A stretch of DNA of 64,000 nucleotides from CAWAXW01 sp963786155 (GTDB lineage: Bacteria; Actinomycetota; CADDZG01; WHSQ01): contig CAWAXW010000006.1 of assembly GCA_963786155.1 (NCBI GenBank), forward strand, positions 2,480,001 to 2,544,000, in the 5' to 3' direction. Positions 61,346-64,000 of this stretch are shown here, piece by piece; positions within the stretch are counted from its first letter, which is position 1; every line of letters starts with the position of its first letter. Under the pieces are notes generated by a model. The model had not been told where the DNA came from, did no database searches, and worked only from the letters and a program-made list of their open reading frames with translations. The position numbers were made by a program, and so were the translations under genes.

Positions 61346-63262
61346 ATGCCCCCTCATCACCGGATAGGCCCGCCCGAAGCGCCCGAGAGGCCCGCGCGCC
61401 CGGGCACGTTCCGAAGGATCGTCTCGACCTTCAAGCCCTACAAGCGCAAGGTCGGATTCGTCGCGCTCCTCATCCTCATCACATCCGGGCTCGGCTTGAT
61501 CAACCCGTTGATGATCAAGGTGTTCTTCGACGATGTCGTGACCCCGATCTTGAAGGGCGACACCGAGGGCGCCGGGCGACTGCTCGCCATCGTGGCGATC
61601 GTCATGATCGTCACGCCGATGATCGGCGGGGCGCTCGGGCTGTGGCAGACCTATACGAACAACATCGTCGGACAGAGCGTGATGCGGGATCTGCGCAACT
61701 CGCTCTACGCACACCTGCAGGGGATGTCGCTCAGGTTCTTCACGTCGACCCGGACCGGCGAGATCCAATCGCGCCTTAGCAACGATGTGGGTGGCGTGCA
61801 GGGTGTCCTCACCGACACGGCCTCGAGCCTGTTGGCCAACGTGACGATCGTCATCTCGACGGTGGTGGCCATGTTCATCCTGAGCTGGCAACTCACGCTT
61901 CTGTCTCTCGCCATCATGCCCTTGTTCCTCGTGCTGTCCCGAAAAGTCGGCAAGGTCCGGCGCGACCTCTCCGGACAGACCCAAGAGTCGCTCGCCGATC
62001 TCACCGCCCACATGCAGGAGACGCTGTCGGTCTCGGGCGTCCTGCTGTCCAAAGCGTTCGGGCGCCAGTCGTTCGAGATAAAGAGGTTCCGCGCCGAGAA
62101 CGAGAAGCTCTCGGACCTGGAGATCCGACGAACGATGGTGGGCCGCGGGTTCTTCGCCCTCATCCAGATCTTCTTTTCGATCACGCCGGCGTTCGTTTAT
62201 CTGCTGTCGGGCATCCTGCTCCTTAACGGAGACGTGGGTGGTGAGATCGTGGGAACGATCGTGGCGTTCACGACCCTCCAGAGCCGGTTGTTCTTCCCGA
62301 TGGGCCAGTTGCTCAACGTCCAGGTCGAGATCCAAAGCGCGCTCGCGTTGTTCGACCGAATATTCGAGTACCTCGATCTCGAGCACGACATCGTGGATCG
62401 TGACGGCGCCATCGAGCTCCGGCCGGCCGAGATCGGCGGACGAGTGGAGTTCGCCGACGTGTGGTTCCGGTACGACAGACCGGTCACCCAGCAACAAGAC
62501 GAAGAGCGCTACTGGACGCTCGGCGGGGTCGACTTCACCGCCCAGCCCGGAGAGCTCGTTGCTCTGGTCGGTCCTTCGGGGGCCGGGAAGACGACGATGA
62601 CCTACCTCGTGCCCCGGCTCTATGACGTAAACCGAGGCGCCCTGAAGATCGATGGGATGGACGTGCGCGATATCCGCCTCGAATCGTTGGGCGAGATCAT
62701 CGGGATGGTCACCCAGGAGACCTATCTGTTCAACGCGTCGATCCGAACCAATCTGAAGTACGGGAATCCGGACGCCACCGATGAGGAATTGATAGCCGCA
62801 GCGAAGGCTGCGCACATCTACGAACGCATCGCCGAAATGCCCGACGGTCTCGACACGGTGGTCGGCGAGCGGGGCTACAAGATGTCCGGGGGTGAGAAGC
62901 AGAGGCTCGCGATCGCTCGGGTCATCCTCAAGGACCCGCAGATCCTGATCCTCGACGAGGCGACGAGCGCGCTCGACACGATCTCGGAGAGATTGGTGCA
63001 AGAAGCGCTGGATCCGCTGATGCACGGCCGCACGACGATCGCTATCGCCCACCGGCTCTCCACCATCCTCGCCGCGGACGTCATCCTGTACGTCGATAAG
63101 GGACGCATCATCGAGCGCGGGACCCATGCGGAACTGCTGGCCAAGGGCGGCGCTTACTCGGCCCTCTACCACGAGCAGTTCTCCGACGGCCGCGTGGAAT
63201 CCAGATGCGAGGATGGCCTCGTCCTCTCGACCGGAGAGGTGCTCAAAGAGGAGGCCGTGTGA
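61346..63262 (+). CDS. ABC-type exporter (fused membrane and nucleotide-binding domains)
   Basis: 638 aa half-transporter that would act as a homodimer. About residues 35-330 hold six helices (VGFVALLILITSGLGLINPLM ... YLLSGILLLNGD). The nucleotide-binding domain has Walker A GPSGAGKTT, Q-loop GMVTQETYLF, a signature MSGGEKQR (usual form LSGGQQR), Walker B ILILDEATSALD and the H-loop IAHRLST. The substrate is unknown; similar proteins export lipids or drugs. The stop overlaps the SDR start (GTGTGA), so they may be co-expressed. Confidence 0.93.
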   Translation: MPPHHRIGPPEAPERPARPGTFRRIVSTFKPYKRKVGFVALLILITSGLGLINPLMIKVFFDDVVTPILKGDTEGAGRLLAIVAIVMIVTPMIGGALGLWQTYTNNIVGQSVMRDLRNSLYAHLQGMSLRFFTSTRTGEIQSRLSNDVGGVQGVLTDTASSLLANVTIVISTVVAMFILSWQLTLLSLAIMPLFLVLSRKVGKVRRDLSGQTQESLADLTAHMQETLSVSGVLLSKAFGRQSFEIKRFRAENEKLSDLEIRRTMVGRGFFALIQIFFSITPAFVYLLSGILLLNGDVGGEIVGTIVAFTTLQSRLFFPMGQLLNVQVEIQSALALFDRIFEYLDLEHDIVDRDGAIELRPAEIGGRVEFADVWFRYDRPVTQQQDEERYWTLGGVDFTAQPGELVALVGPSGAGKTTMTYLVPRLYDVNRGALKIDGMDVRDIRLESLGEIIGMVTQETYLFNASIRTNLKYGNPDATDEELIAAAKAAHIYERIAEMPDGLDTVVGERGYKMSGGEKQRLAIARVILKDPQILILDEATSALDTISERLVQEALDPLMHGRTTIAIAHRLSTILAADVILYVDKGRIIERGTHAELLAKGGAYSALYHEQFSDGRVESRCEDGLVLSTGEVLKEEAV

Positions 63263-64000
63263 ACGTCGAGAACAAAGTCGCGCTCGTAACGGGGGGAGCA
63301 TCGGGACTCGGCCTCGCGACCGCTCGCGAGCTGGTCAAATCCGGTGCATCCGTTGTCCTGCTGGATCTTCCATCCTCGGACGGAACCGCCGTCGCGGAGG
63401 AGTTGGGAGACAGGGCTCGCTTCAGCCCTGCCGACGTCACTTCGGAAGAAGAGGTTTCGGCTGCCGTCAAGACGGCGGTTGACGAGTTCGGCGCCCTTCA
63501 CGTCGCGGTCAATTGCGCCGGCGTTGGGTTCCCGGGCCGCGTCCTCACCAAAGAGGGAGCGCCGAACGATCTGGAGCGCTTCGAGTTCGTCGTGCGCGTG
63601 AATCTGATCGGCACCTTCAACGTTCTGCGGCTTGCTGCAGCCCAGATCGCGGCACAGGAGCCCGAAGGCGAGGAGCGCGGCGTGATCGTCAACACGGCGA
63701 GCATCGCGGCCTTCGACGGTCAGATCGGGCAAGCCGCCTACTCGGCCTCGAAGGGCGGCGTCGTCGGCATGACCCTTCCGATAGCGCGCGACCTCGCGAG
63801 CAAGCTCATCAGAGTCGTAACGATCGCACCCGGGACCTTCGACACCCCGATGCTCGCAGGACTCCCTGAAGAGCTCCGCCAGAAGCTCGCCGCGCAGATC
63901 CCGCACCCGGCCCGGCTCGGCCGTCCCGAGGAGTACGCGTTGCTAGTTCGCCACATAGTCGAGAACCCCGTGCTGAACGGCGAGGTGATCCGGCTCGACG
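63259..64000 (+). CDS. short-chain dehydrogenase (HSD10-like), 3' end outside window
   Basis: 247 residues visible from the GTG at 63259; the last few residues are cut by the window edge. The Rossmann motif VTGGASGLGLAT, NCAGVGFPG, the catalytic Ser in NTASIAAF and YSASKGG (Y-x-x-x-K) are intact, followed by TIAPGTFDTPML. The layout resembles 3-hydroxyacyl-CoA dehydrogenase type 2 (HSD17B10-like) proteins, which oxidise short 3-hydroxyacyl-CoAs with NAD. The substrate cannot be fixed from the sequence. Confidence 0.9.
   Translation, partial: MNVENKVALVTGGASGLGLATARELVKSGASVVLLDLPSSDGTAVAEELGDRARFSPADVTSEEEVSAAVKTAVDEFGALHVAVNCAGVGFPGRVLTKEGAPNDLERFEFVVRVNLIGTFNVLRLAAAQIAAQEPEGEERGVIVNTASIAAFDGQIGQAAYSASKGGVVGMTLPIARDLASKLIRVVTIAPGTFDTPMLAGLPEELRQKLAAQIPHPARLGRPEEYALLVRHIVENPVLNGEVIRLD

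Noticed and set aside
1..64000. CRISPR arrays, rRNA operons, prophage or insertion sequences
   Set aside because: No direct repeats with regular spacers, rRNA signatures, integrase or transposase reading frames were found.

Overview
The window is high-GC, densely packed bacterial chromosome. Most junctions in the conserved blocks are 1-4 bp stop/start overlaps (ATGA, GTGA) or short gaps, and GTG and TTG starts are frequent. The gene order (Ppx/GppA, DUF501, FtsB-like, enolase, MazG; Pth, L25, Prs, GlmU, tRNA-Gln, IspE, RsmA, TatD, MetG, AbrB, RsmI, protein mannosyltransferase; and the GalU, Glp/MoeA, MoaC block) is that of Actinomycetota. Nothing seen points to a well-studied genus, so an uncultured or deep-branching actinobacterium is the best reading. 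There is no rRNA, CRISPR array, prophage, transposase or integrase.

Layout. 1-22.6 kb is mostly housekeeping on the minus strand: an acyl-CoA synthetase cut by the window edge, the ppx-DUF501-ftsB-eno-mazG-PPIase-mfd run, a secreted cupredoxin, then pth-rplY-prs-glmU-tRNA-Gln-ispE-rsmA-tatD-metG; abrB and the mannosyltransferase lie on the plus strand. 22-28.3 kb holds envelope genes: a lipoprotein FKBP, a MOSC protein, lipoproteins, a lytic transglycosylase and a large five-module DUF11/RTX surface protein. 28.3-30.7 kb is a nitric-oxide sensor (H-NOX) coupled to a PAS-GGDEF-EAL protein. 30.7-36.4 kb is a secreted BNR-repeat protein, then an MmpL exporter with its lipoprotein, divergent from an HxlR regulator that carries an SCP2 lipid-binding domain. 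36.4-39.1 kb is an unrecognised protein coupled to a tandem AAA+ ATPase. 39.1-42.7 kb is an island of small secreted proteins, including an inverted pair of paralogues and a LVIVD propeller. 42.7-46.2 kb has an HD-GYP/LuxR regulator, tRNA-Ala, a translin-family gene and a membrane protein resembling GlpR/SepX. 46.2-54.5 kb has PepA, an NHL propeller, a flavin reductase and the MoaC-Glp-GalU-MtnP-FmdB run. 54.5-64 kb has a second diguanylate cyclase, UppP, the TldD/TldE pair, an ABC exporter and a partial SDR.

Themes. Cyclic-di-GMP signalling appears three times (the H-NOX partner, the HAMP-GAF-GGDEF cyclase and the HD-GYP protein). Cell-envelope functions are heavily represented: UppP, mannosyltransferase, lytic transglycosylase, MmpL, Glp and many exported propellers.

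Data quality. Thirteen genes become continuous only if one or two single-base indels are corrected (15 events, 12 of them apparent extra bases). Fourteen of the 15 lie between 26.8 and 51.0 kb, and they hit essential genes such as glmU as well as accessory ones. This looks more like residual consensus error than gene decay. Each event is located in the entries below.
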